From: Gracilariopsis chorda
Taxonomy: Eukaryota > Rhodophyta > Florideophyceae > Gracilariales > Gracilariaceae
Direction of reading: 5' to 3'
Assembly (NCBI GenBank): GCA_003194525.1
Contig: NBIV01001153.1
Coordinates: 1 to 22,384, forward strand
Length of the DNA: 22,384 nt
Shown here: piece after piece, positions 1-8,092 of the stretch
Position numbering within the stretch: position 1 is the stretch's first letter
Layout of the letters: each line of letters opens with the position of its first letter
The notes under the pieces: generated by a model
What the model saw: the letters and a program-made list of their open reading frames with translations, nothing else
The model's database searches: none
What the model was told of the DNA's origin: nothing
Program-made: the position numbers and the translations under genes

Positions 1-36
1 GGTGCCACAGCTGGTTCTAAGGATGTTGAAGGTGGG
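1..36 (-). pseudogene. Severed downstream part of the ORF interrupted by the element
   Basis: If the retrotransposon and one target duplication are removed, these bases join to 11568 and extend the minus-strand frame of the ORF at 11568-12061 without a stop to the window edge. The sequence is too short to identify a domain. Confidence 0.55.
32..36. repeat. Target-site duplication, left copy (GTGGG)
   Basis: GTGGG lies directly before the TG of the 5' LTR and recurs directly after the CA of the 3' LTR. A 5-bp duplication is typical of Ty3/gypsy integrase. Confidence 0.93.
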
Positions 37-224
37 TGAAGTGCAACGCCCTCAGGGAGGGATTCTTGGTACTTGATTGTTTTCCCGATATTATCGGTTG
101 TGTAGTGTGTATATGAACTACGCCCCACTACGGTGGGTATGGACACGTGGGACACGGTTTTGGGTCAATTGGCGGTTGGCCACAGTAGTGGATGTTGCCA
201 CGGAATGTGGAGTACTTTAGTTAA

Positions 225-240
225 TTTTATTTATTATTTT
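225..240 (+). promoter_or_regulatory. TATA-like AT tract in the 5' LTR
   Basis: TTTTATTTATTATTTT is the only long AT tract in an otherwise GC-rich LTR and lies about 30 bases before the strong hairpin. It repeats at 10944-10959 and, with changes, at about 21245-21260. A role as core promoter is inferred from position and composition. Confidence 0.45.
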
Positions 241-269
241 CACAGCCATTTCTGGGAAGCTAGTACTTA

Positions 270-294
270 GTGCGACGGCGCACTGCCGTCGCAC
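270..294 (+). other. Strong LTR hairpin, 9-bp stem with 7-nt loop
   Basis: GTGCGACGG pairs with CCGTCGCAC around the loop CGCACTG. It is the longest perfect stem I found in the LTR. The same 25 bases occur unchanged at 10989-11013 and in the diverged LTR at 21290-21314, although flanking bases differ there. Its place just after the TATA-like tract suggests a 5' RNA structure, a protein-binding palindrome or a poly(A)-control element. Confidence 0.85.
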
Positions 295-832
295 CAGTAA
301 ACCTTCCCCAACAAGGGACCCCAACCTGGGGAATTGGCTCTGAGCTTTACCGCCTCCGCGTGTTCTCAACTCCTCCTTGGAGGGAAGCACCGTAGTGTAC
401 GGAAGTTCACCCCCTTGCACATCTAAAGGAGACCCATCATTGGGAGTACTAATTGTTCCAATCATATTGGTGTTTCGCCCTGTATAGGGAGTCCTGTCCA
501 CCATCGCCGTATCTACTCGTCGCTCTCGCGACCCACTCGTCCTTCCTCTTTCCCCTTTTTAGGTAGCACCTCCCGCTATCCGCGGCCCTCGTGTGCGCAT
601 CCGCTCACACACCCCCACTTACGTGGAAACATACCTCTACTGAGGACCACACCCCGCTCACGCGGATACCGATTCTTCGCCTTCACCTCCCTGCGCGAGT
701 CGCGACAGGTGTCCCTGGTCTTACAAACCGGCTTCGCCGTGACACCTCTGGGAGGGCTCTACCCAACTGGGTTCACCTCGTGAGAGGAAGATCCCGGACG
801 TCTTTCGGTGTTTTTCCCCTTTGGGGCATTGC

Positions 833-845
833 ACCACAAAGTGGT
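833..845 (+). other. Hairpin across the LTR/primer-site junction
   Basis: ACCAC-AAA-GTGGT (5-bp stem, 3-nt loop) joins the last LTR bases to the start of the presumed primer-binding site. It is preserved at 21856-21868 in the second element. It could hide or present the primer site, or take part in priming; this is inference. Confidence 0.6.
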
Positions 846-855
846 CTCCCGACCT
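842..855 (+). other. Primer-binding site (candidate)
   Basis: TGGTCTCCCGACCT lies three bases after the LTR end and starts with the TGG expected to pair with a tRNA CCA tail. It is identical at 21865-21878 in the second element. The complement would be a tRNA ending CGGGAGACCA; I cannot assign it to a particular tRNA. It is not the common initiator-Met site. Confidence 0.65.
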
Positions 856-943
856 AGAATCAGTTTTTGTTTTCCCTCTTACGAGGTTTGTTTTCATTCA
901 CCGGAAGTTCCGTGATCGTTTCCCGTCGTAACGGTATTTTCTC

Positions 944-3118
944 ATGTCGAGAAATCCCTCCGACGCGGAGCCAGTGGTTACGCGTAGTCGCTCCCGCGAC
1001 AACGCGGACTCTTCCGAAGTTCGGTTCGTACCCCGTATCCCTATACGGACAAGTTCCAGCCGTGCTGGCGCCGCTTCATCGCGGAATGATACCCCCGACC
1101 GGGAACCCCGGAACCTCCTTTTGCCCTCGTTATCACCCCGCAGGGGAATGCAGCATCGACTCCGGCTGTTGCCGCAGTGCCCCAGGCACCCCGGCCTGCT
1201 CCCGCTGTCGCGGCTTCAAGCCCCCATGGAACGGGCGATAACACCCCCAGGGGACTTCCCTGGAATCCCAGGTCCGCGCTCTGTGGACCGCCCATGACAC
1301 CCTTGTAGGGGAACTAAAATCCCTCCAAGAGGTGGTCTCGGCAACCCCCGTAAAGGAGGTCGCCGAGGAGCTCCGTATTTTACGGTCTGACGTCAACTCC
1401 GTGTTGGAGAGTTTGGGGCAACCCGCCGCCTTCATCGAAGGAGTTGAAGCCCGATTTGATCGGATTGGTGCCCGCCTGGAGACGCTGGAGCAGTTCGTCC
1501 TCATGGACAAACCATCCCCGGGTGATCCGGTCAACGAGGCATCGCACAACGACCAGCTTGCTGGGAAGAAGAAACGCCGTCATCGACGGAAACACCACCG
1601 AAAATATTCGGACTCCGATTCTTCGACATCGTCGGACTCACCCCGAAACCATTCGGTTAGCTCGAGCTCCTCGGACTCCGACTCGGAGGACGAGAAGCGA
1701 GGCTACTCCTCCCGCTCGAAGCGGTCATCGGCCACTGAAGGTGTGGTCCGAACCCGCCAGAAGGGGAGAAGACACCCCGGTCTCCGGGAATTGAAACCGA
1801 CAAACCCGGATTACCGGAAGCTTTTATCATACCGGTACTACCGGCTTGAAGATTCGTCACTTGGACGTACGCCCCGTGGTACGGGAAAAGTGCGAGAATG
1901 CATTAAGCGAATGCAGCTCTCGCTCCGCAACCAGTATTTTACTGGAGAGGACCCAGTCCTAGTACTGGATTTCCTATCCCGCTTTGTAGCGGAGGCCCAT
2001 ATCCTCGGTATGAATGAGGGACAAGCCTATTTGGCTTTACCGTATTTCTTACGGGGAGTGGCGGAGGACCAATACACTCTGTCAGAGGATCTTCTCGCGC
2101 CTCCGAGGGAGGAGTTACTTGCTGGCCGGAGGCTGTGCAGTATCTTCTGCGCTCCTACGCCACCAACACCGCTATTCAGCAGGCTATCCTCGCTTTGCGA
2201 GATACACGCCAGCGTGCTGGAGAGACCGAGACCGATTACTCGGTGCGCCTTAACAAGGCTTTCCACAGATGTGGTAACGTATACCCCGCTGGGGAGCGCA
2301 GTACCATGTTCATTGATGGTCTTGACCCGGCAATCCGGAGTTTAGTTACCCGTTATCGGGAGGACAAGCGAAGGATCACCTACCTCGAGCTGGTCCAACA
2401 CGCTCGAGCGGAAGGGGATGCACTTCGTGCAAGAACTCCGAACAATCGGTCTAAATCCGCCAAGGCGTTGTTGCTGGAAAGCGAAGCTTCCTCTCTCCCG
2501 CTCACCGCGGATGGGAACCCTGGACAGGGATTTGATACCGTGCATTTAGCGCAGGGGGATGGTGTGTCGATACCCACCAGTGAGTTACCGTTAACGACGG
2601 AGATGACCCATGATACGGGAACAGAAGATCCCGTTCTATACGGTGGTAACAGTCGGGTTCAACCCCAACGACTCCCGTTTTCAAACGGTCAATCCCGTTA
2701 TCAACGGCCTGGATGGACTGACACCCGCCCTGCGGTTCGCTTCTCCGATACTCGGAATAATCATCCGCGTGTCGCGGTGCTGGCTCTCATTTGCCACCTG
2801 TGCTATGCCCATGGCCATACCTCTCCTCAGTGTATTTGTTCACTGAAGGATATGGCCAAGGTGGTGGCAAATTATGAGGCCCTCACTCCAGAGGAGAAAC
2901 GTTCCGTCCCGACGGCTTCCTACCTCCGTGCTAAAACGGACTTTTCTCACGCCCTACCACAGACCCCGCGTGCGCGGCCAGCTTCATACACCCCGATTCG
3001 GGAGATCACGCAACCATCCGTTGCAACCCCCGCTTATGCGGATAGAAACCCCGTCAACGGGATGAAGCACTCGTTGTCGAGGAAACCAACCCACCGCCGA
3101 AGGCGGAAAACTAACTGA
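944..3118 (+). pseudogene. gag: gag, frame-broken, with CCHC zinc knuckle
   Basis: The ATG at 944 is shared with the second element (21967), where the same first residues follow. The frame then changes at least three times: between about 1070 and 1180, near 1244-1253 (the second element has one more base there), and near 2100-2130. Readable parts in order: a Pro/Ala-rich head; a helical, probably coiled-coil stretch (about 1290-1500); a Lys/Arg-rich tract followed by a Ser/Asp-rich tract (about 1560-1730); the retrotransposon gag domain (about 1900-2420); and a CX2CX4HX4C knuckle (CHLCYAHGHTSPQC) at 2792-2833. Gag would form the particle and bind element RNA through the basic tract and knuckle. 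Several breaks lie in or beside C/G runs or hairpins, so both mutation and sequencing indels are possible. Confidence 0.85.
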
Positions 3119-3131
3119 GGGAGTCTCCCCT

Positions 3132-4000
3132 TTGGGAGAGGCGTCCTCAGACAAGAGGCTGTTGGCGCCCGAGGCGTCCCTGCCTCGCTCCCCGGTGAAA
3201 ATCCTCTCGAGGAAAGACACCGCTGACGCGGACTCTGCGCACCTCGGTGTGTTGCGTCGCCCGTGGATACGGAGTAAAAATCCCCGGATTCCCGGTAGAG
3301 TCTTGATCATGGCCAAGCGCAACTATAAGGTCTATGCCGACCTTGGCCTTGATCCCCAGTTTATGGTGAGGTTTCTCACCGTCCTGGATACAGGTGCAGG
3401 CCCCAACTTCGTTGTGGAATCATTGTTACCCCGCTTGTGCGGTCTCGTATCCGCTCTGACGCGGTCCCCGACATTTCGGATGCGAATAACAACCCGTTAC
3501 AAACGGTGGGCACGGTGGACCTCGTCGTGAGACTTGGTACCTCTGTGGTGAAGTTGGACTTCATCGTTTGCCGTTCATTGGCAGCACCAGTTATACTGGG
3601 ATGTGATTACTGCGACAGATTTGTCGACGCAATCAGGCCCCGCCTCAGGCGTGTAGAACTTGACGACGGATCGTCGGTTCCGATTGTTCGCCGCCCGCTA
3701 AAGCGGTCCTCTCGGAAACAAGTTCCGCTCCCTGCTGCGCAGGAACCACCGCCCGCGTCCCGCGAGTCCACCAAGCTCCGCGTCGCTGCCTCGGTTTCTA
3801 TACCGGCTGAGTCCCAAGTCTGGGTACAGGTAAATTCCCGTCAACACGGTCTTCGGGTTATACAACCCCTCGCCTCGTTGTACGAGAAATCCCAGCTGGC
3901 GCTGGCTAATGGAATTGTCTCCATTTCCCCGGATGTTCCTTTCCGGATATTGGTTGCCAACCTTGGCAAACACCCCAGTATCTGGTCAAACACCAAGTAA
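3132..4000 (+). pseudogene. Retropepsin (aspartic protease) region, frame-broken
   Basis: The first part (3132 to about 3440) contains the active-site motif LDTGAGP with the Asp codon at 3387-3389. The frame then shifts, and the rest of the protease continues from about 3437 to 4000, including the hydrophobic VILGCDYCDRF segment typical of the retropepsin C-terminal half. The last residues of that frame overlap the start of the pol ORF (3909) in a different frame, so a further break lies near 3980-4020. Protease would cut the Gag-Pol precursor into working parts. A programmed shift between gag and pol cannot be excluded, but several unrelated breaks argue for damage or sequence error. Confidence 0.8.
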
Positions 4001-7000
4001 TTGGGAGTGTAACCCCCATCCTATGGGAATGCTGCCAACGAAGATGACAGCCGCCGATGTACTCGGAGTTACCACCTCTTCTGAGGAGTTCACCCCGCCG
4101 TCCGAAGACGTCAAGTCTAAGGAGGGGGAGGAAACCGCTACTTCAGCGTCGAACATACCGAGTAACTCGGAATTGCGAACCACACCTGTTCCACAGGACA
4201 ATGCTCCATCGAGCAATGACCGGATTGATCCGGAAAAAGCACTTGAAGCGCTGGACTTCAGCCACGTGCCAGAGTCGCACCGCGACAAACTCCGTACTAT
4301 GTTACGGGAATTCACCACAATGTGGGATGGCTCGCTTGGCGAGATTGATGCAACGGAACACCGGATCGATTTAATCCCCGGTGCGCGACCGGTTGCACAA
4401 CCCCCTTACAGGGCAGTTCCGAAAGCTCGGGAAGAGGAGCAGTCCCAGGTGGACAAGATGCTCCGCGCAGGTGTGATTGAGCCCGCTCAATCGCCCTGGG
4501 CATCCCCAGTTGTACTGGCTTTAAAGGCTGACGGAACCTGGAGGTTCTGTGTCGACTACCGCCGGCTCAATGCCGTGACTGTTAGGGACACGTACCCCAT
4601 CCCTCGTATGGACGAGTGCATTGACTCACTTGGAGATGCCACCGTGTTCACGGCCCTTGATGCCAATTGGGGATATTGGCAAGTACCTGTCAGACAGGAG
4701 GATCGCGACAAAACCGCATTCACCTGCCATGCAGGAACGTACCGCTTCAAGCGGATGCCATTTGGGTTAACCAACGCCCCCGCCACCTTTCAGCGTGCAG
4801 TAGATATTCTACTCAACCGCTTTAAGTGGCGGAGTTGTCTGGTCTACCTTGATGATATTATCATCTTCTCCAACTCGTTGGACGACCATCTCACTCACGT
4901 CCGAGACGTGCTGACCGTACTCCGCGATGCGGGAATTACCCTCAAGTTGAGGAAATGCGAGTTTTTCACAGATACTGTGAATTATCTGGGTCACATTATC
5001 CGTCCTGGACGGTTAGCGATCGAGAAAGCTCGAGTCAAATCCCTCGTTGAGGCGAAAGAACCCCGTACTCAAACGGAACTGCGCTCCTTTCTGGGGCTGT
5101 TCAACGTCTATCGACGGTTTATCCCGAACTTTTCGGATACTGCAGCGCCCCTGAACGCGTTGTTGCGAAAGGGGAACCCCCCAAAACTGGGAACATTTAC
5201 GCCCGAGCAATCGGAAGCCTTTAACTCCTTGAAGGAGGCTGTCACATCAGCACCAATCCTACATCTCCCAAAACTTGGGTTGCCATACTCCGTAGATACG
5301 GACTCGAGCGACTACCAAGTCGGGTGTGCTCTTTTTCAAACCACCCCCGAGGGGGAAGGACACCCAATTGGTTATTGGTCGCGCTCGCTCAATGTCCATG
5401 AGCGGAACTACTCCGTATCGGAGAAAGAGTGCCTCGCCGTCGTATGGGCGATGACCACTCTGCGCCCCTACCTTATGGGAGTCCATTTCACCGTGTACAC
5501 GGATCATTCCTCACTGAGGTGGTTAATGAATATCTCCGACCCGTCGGGACGCCTCATGCGCTGGAGACTCCGCCTCGCGGAATATGACTTCCAAGTCATT
5601 TATAAAAAGGGCGCGCAGAACACCCAAGCCGACGCTCTGTCGCGTTTACCCACAAGTGGGGAGGCACTCCCAACGGAGGATGATGAAGTCCCATGTTTCA
5701 TGGCAATGGACCCGGATGATCCGGAATGGGCCGTCGAGGCTGAGCCAGAAAACTGGGACGAAGATGCTGACTTCGACTACCTACTCGCATCGCGAGATGA
5801 TTCTGAGAAACCCATACCGGGAAATTATGTACCGGTTGAGACCGAGGAAATGATCCGAGAACAATTCGGGGACCCCTTCTGTACAAGGATACGTGCACGC
5901 CTCAACGGCGGAGAGAACCTCCCCTTCGGGGTGAACGACATTGGTTACCTCGTGAGGACCGTCGAGGCTACCCCACAAGTTGTGGTACCGCACACGCTAC
6001 AGAAGCGGATATTGCACCTTTCGCATTACCCGAAACTCGGGGGACACTCCGGTGGGAGGAAGCTTTATCTAACCCTTCGCAGGGATTTCTACTGGCCCGC
6101 CATGGCGGTTGATTGCTACGCTACGGTGCGGTTTTGCACGCAATGCGCGAAGAACCGGGTCAAACTCCGGAAGCACTCCAAACGGATGAAGCTATTCCCC
6201 ACCAGGGCGCCGCTCGAGTTTGTCGCAATTGACATTCTCGGACCATTGCTCTCTACCAGGAGAGGCAACAAGTTCCTACTCGTTATTACGGACAGGTTCT
6301 CGAAATTAGTTCGGACAGTCCCTCTAAAGAGGATTACCGCCTACACGGTCGCTCACGCCTTTGTGCGGCATTGGGTGTTTGCCTACGGACCTCCTTTGGA
6401 GCTACTTTCCGACAACGGGAAACAGTTCGCATCGCGATTTTTCCAGGACGTCTGTCGGATACTGGACGTGAAGAATCTCTTCACGACCACGTATCATCCC
6501 CAGTCTAATGGGCAGGTCGAGCGTTTCAACCGGACAATGCTCGCAGCTCTCCGTGCTTACACGGCTGACCACCCCAGGACTTGGGATATCTACACGGATG
6601 CCGTGACCTTTGCGTACAATACGCAGGTACACCGGACTACCGGAATATCCCCTTTCGAGTTGGTCCTTTCACGGACACCCCCGCCAATGGCGTTGGAATC
6701 CCAACCTACGTTGGACGCGTTCCCTTCTGTGAAGGATTACCGCCAGAAGTGGAAAGCATGGCTGACCAAGCTGGTACCCGCAGCGCGGAAGGCGATGGAC
6801 CACGCCCAAGCCGTCTACAAACGGAATTTCGATGCTCGCTTGCGAGGAGGCAAACCGGAACAGATCAACTCCGGGGACTTCGTATTCGTCCGCAAGGAGT
6901 ACTACAACCCTGAAAGGGAGAAGCACCATAAGCTCTCGCCTGTGGCGGATGGTCCTTTCAAGGTTATCTCCGTCACGACGGACACAGTGGTTGTGGAAAT

Positions 7001-8039
7001 GGGTGACGCGCATGAGCGGTTATCTCGCGATCGCATCGTGCTAGCTCCGCCACCCTCGACTGAGGCTGCACCAGCTACGCTGGACCCTACGCTGGAATAT
7101 GGCTCTGCATCCGATACATCGGTGGTGAGACGGCCTACCGTGTTACCACACCCCTCCCGGGGACTCTCAGACGTACCGACCCTGTCGGACTCACCGGCTC
7201 AGCCGGGTAATTCGGGCCTCTCTGTGCCCGCCCCTATGGCGCGAGTCTACACCCGCCAGGCGGGGCATGTTATCCCTTATGCCGCCGCTCCGTCTCAGGA
7301 GGGGGAGGAGAACGCTCGTTTTCGAGGAATGAGATCGCCGTCGCAACGGGAAACACGCCGTACCATACGGACAACTGACCGTGGAGCACGGAGTATCTCA
7401 CGCGACACTAATCCCCCGTCCTCGGGCAGCGCTGTGCAACAGGAACCAGACGCGCAGGTCCCGCAAAGGCGGCAAATACACCGTGTTACACGGGAAGCTG
7501 AAACGCAGCTACCGCACACCCCTGTCAGGGAAGGATCCCCGATACGGGAGTACGGCGACAATCGCCCTCAATCCCCTGAGCAGGGAGATGCCTCAAAGCC
7601 GCCATTGGCGGAAGTCCCCGCGGAAGCGGTTCAATCAGGTCGCTCAGACCCGCGCCCCGCGGAGAAGAGGCGCCCAGATACACCAGCGCCGCTGGGAAAT
7701 ACCCACACCCCTATCGGGGAAAAGGGTAGCCAAGCCGCATCCGAAGCTTCAGGCCCTGGCGCGCAGCGCTCGGAAACGCTCCCCGTCGCAGACGGAATCG
7801 AAGCCCCCGTTCCGGGGAATAATTTGCGCCAACCACCGCAACGCTGCGGCGAAGAACCGAGGAACTCGGGAAAAACGCGCGCCATCGCACGCTCGAAACC
7901 GGTCGTACCGGACGCTGCTCCTCCTCATGGAGACGGTGCACCGCACTTAGCGGCCAGGCCCCTGAAAAGGGTGTCATCGGCACCTGCCCGGCACCCCCAA
8001 AGGGGAATTTTGACCAAAATACCGGTGTACCGGAGTTAG
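3909..8039 (+). CDS. pol: Pol polyprotein: reverse transcriptase, RNase H, integrase
   Basis: An open frame of 1376 codons. Reverse transcriptase spans about residues 150-400, with catalytic Asp 251 (LDANWGYWQ) and YLDD at 313-316. RNase H follows, with DTDSSDYQ at 463-470. Integrase has a zinc-binding HHCC domain (first His about 703, CTQC about 742) and the D,D35E triad at Asp 775, Asp 835 and Glu 871, then a GPY/F-type module (DGPFKVI, about 1013-1019). The last 340 residues are a Pro/Arg-rich linker of low conservation and very high hairpin density. The listed start is only the first Met of the frame; in an intact element this would be part of Gag-Pol or Pol. The expected chromodomain is in another frame (8093-8719), so one more frame change lies in the linker. 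All visible RT and integrase catalytic residues are present. Confidence 0.95.
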   Translation: MELSPFPRMFLSGYWLPTLANTPVSGQTPSNWECNPHPMGMLPTKMTAADVLGVTTSSEEFTPPSEDVKSKEGEETATSASNIPSNSELRTTPVPQDNAPSSNDRIDPEKALEALDFSHVPESHRDKLRTMLREFTTMWDGSLGEIDATEHRIDLIPGARPVAQPPYRAVPKAREEEQSQVDKMLRAGVIEPAQSPWASPVVLALKADGTWRFCVDYRRLNAVTVRDTYPIPRMDECIDSLGDATVFTALDANWGYWQVPVRQEDRDKTAFTCHAGTYRFKRMPFGLTNAPATFQRAVDILLNRFKWRSCLVYLDDIIIFSNSLDDHLTHVRDVLTVLRDAGITLKLRKCEFFTDTVNYLGHIIRPGRLAIEKARVKSLVEAKEPRTQTELRSFLGLFNVYRRFIPNFSDTAAPLNALLRKGNPPKLGTFTPEQSEAFNSLKEAVTSAPILHLPKLGLPYSVDTDSSDYQVGCALFQTTPEGEGHPIGYWSRSLNVHERNYSVSEKECLAVVWAMTTLRPYLMGVHFTVYTDHSSLRWLMNISDPSGRLMRWRLRLAEYDFQVIYKKGAQNTQADALSRLPTSGEALPTEDDEVPCFMAMDPDDPEWAVEAEPENWDEDADFDYLLASRDDSEKPIPGNYVPVETEEMIREQFGDPFCTRIRARLNGGENLPFGVNDIGYLVRTVEATPQVVVPHTLQKRILHLSHYPKLGGHSGGRKLYLTLRRDFYWPAMAVDCYATVRFCTQCAKNRVKLRKHSKRMKLFPTRAPLEFVAIDILGPLLSTRRGNKFLLVITDRFSKLVRTVPLKRITAYTVAHAFVRHWVFAYGPPLELLSDNGKQFASRFFQDVCRILDVKNLFTTTYHPQSNGQVERFNRTMLAALRAYTADHPRTWDIYTDAVTFAYNTQVHRTTGISPFELVLSRTPPPMALESQPTLDAFPSVKDYRQKWKAWLTKLVPAARKAMDHAQAVYKRNFDARLRGGKPEQINSGDFVFVRKEYYNPEREKHHKLSPVADGPFKVISVTTDTVVVEMGDAHERLSRDRIVLAPPPSTEAAPATLDPTLEYGSASDTSVVRRPTVLPHPSRGLSDVPTLSDSPAQPGNSGLSVPAPMARVYTRQAGHVIPYAAAPSQEGEENARFRGMRSPSQRETRRTIRTTDRGARSISRDTNPPSSGSAVQQEPDAQVPQRRQIHRVTREAETQLPHTPVREGSPIREYGDNRPQSPEQGDASKPPLAEVPAEAVQSGRSDPRPAEKRRPDTPAPLGNTHTPIGEKGSQAASEASGPGAQRSETLPVADGIEAPVPGNNLRQPPQRCGEEPRNSGKTRAIARSKPVVPDAAPPHGDGAPHLAARPLKRVSSAPARHPQRGILTKIPVYRS
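4506..5012 (+). other. Dense micro-hairpin cluster in the RT domain
   Basis: Nine perfect inverted repeats with at least 5-bp stems and exactly 3-nt loops in 507 bases: 4506-4518, 4686-4698, 4723-4735, 4742-4754, 4851-4865 (6 bp), 4896-4910 (6 bp), 4940-4952, 4965-4981 (7 bp) and 5000-5012. A tenth, 4817-4829, has one G-T pair. About 0.5 would be expected by chance. Confidence 0.9.
5124..6041 (+). other. Micro-hairpin cluster, RNase H to integrase zinc domain
   Basis: Nine exact 5-bp/3-nt hairpins: 5124-5136, 5225-5237, 5267-5279, 5411-5423, 5569-5581, 5712-5724, 5784-5796, 5973-5985 and 6029-6041. About 0.9 would be expected by chance in 918 bases. More exist with 2- or 4-nt loops. Confidence 0.88.
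7176..7911 (+). other. Micro-hairpin cluster in the Pro-rich linker
   Basis: Ten exact 5-bp/3-nt hairpins: 7176-7188, 7194-7206, 7252-7264, 7358-7370, 7379-7391, 7481-7493, 7599-7611, 7805-7817, 7857-7869 and 7899-7911. Other stems have 2- to 5-nt loops, for example 7836-7849. About 0.7 would be expected by chance in 736 bases. Confidence 0.9.
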
Positions 8040-8092
8040 CCTTAGGCAACCCCCCAGTAGCCGGGGACACCACGGCGTCGCCGGAACGTACG

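Larger units (their letters stand above)
37..838 (+). repeat. 5' LTR, 802 bp
   Basis: Starts TGAAGTGCAACG and ends TTGCACCACA. It holds an AT-rich TATA-like tract (225-240), a 9-bp-stem hairpin (270-294) and a string of smaller inverted repeats, for example 85-97, 124-137, 319-331, 390-402 and 458-470. U3, R and U5 limits are not directly visible; the TATA-like tract followed by the strong hairpin suggests that R begins near 265-295. The minus strand of the AT-rich tract contains AATAAA, a possible poly(A) signal for antisense transcripts. Short ORFs inside it are not conserved in the diverged LTR at 21058 and are not called. Confidence 0.97.

Noticed and set aside
217..504. Antisense ORF inside the LTR (repeated at 10936-11142)
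   Set aside because: It is shared only because the LTRs are copies of each other; the frame is not kept in the diverged LTR at 21058, and the translation has no domain.
591..1241. Plus-strand ORFs in the LTR and leader (591-857, 867-1241)
   Set aside because: Low-complexity translations crossing the LTR end and primer site, overlapping the gag start, with no conservation of frame.
3437..4000. Programmed frameshift between protease and RT
   Set aside because: Several unrelated breaks occur nearby in a copy with other indels, and I saw no clear slippery heptamer with a defined downstream structure; ordinary damage or read error is simpler.
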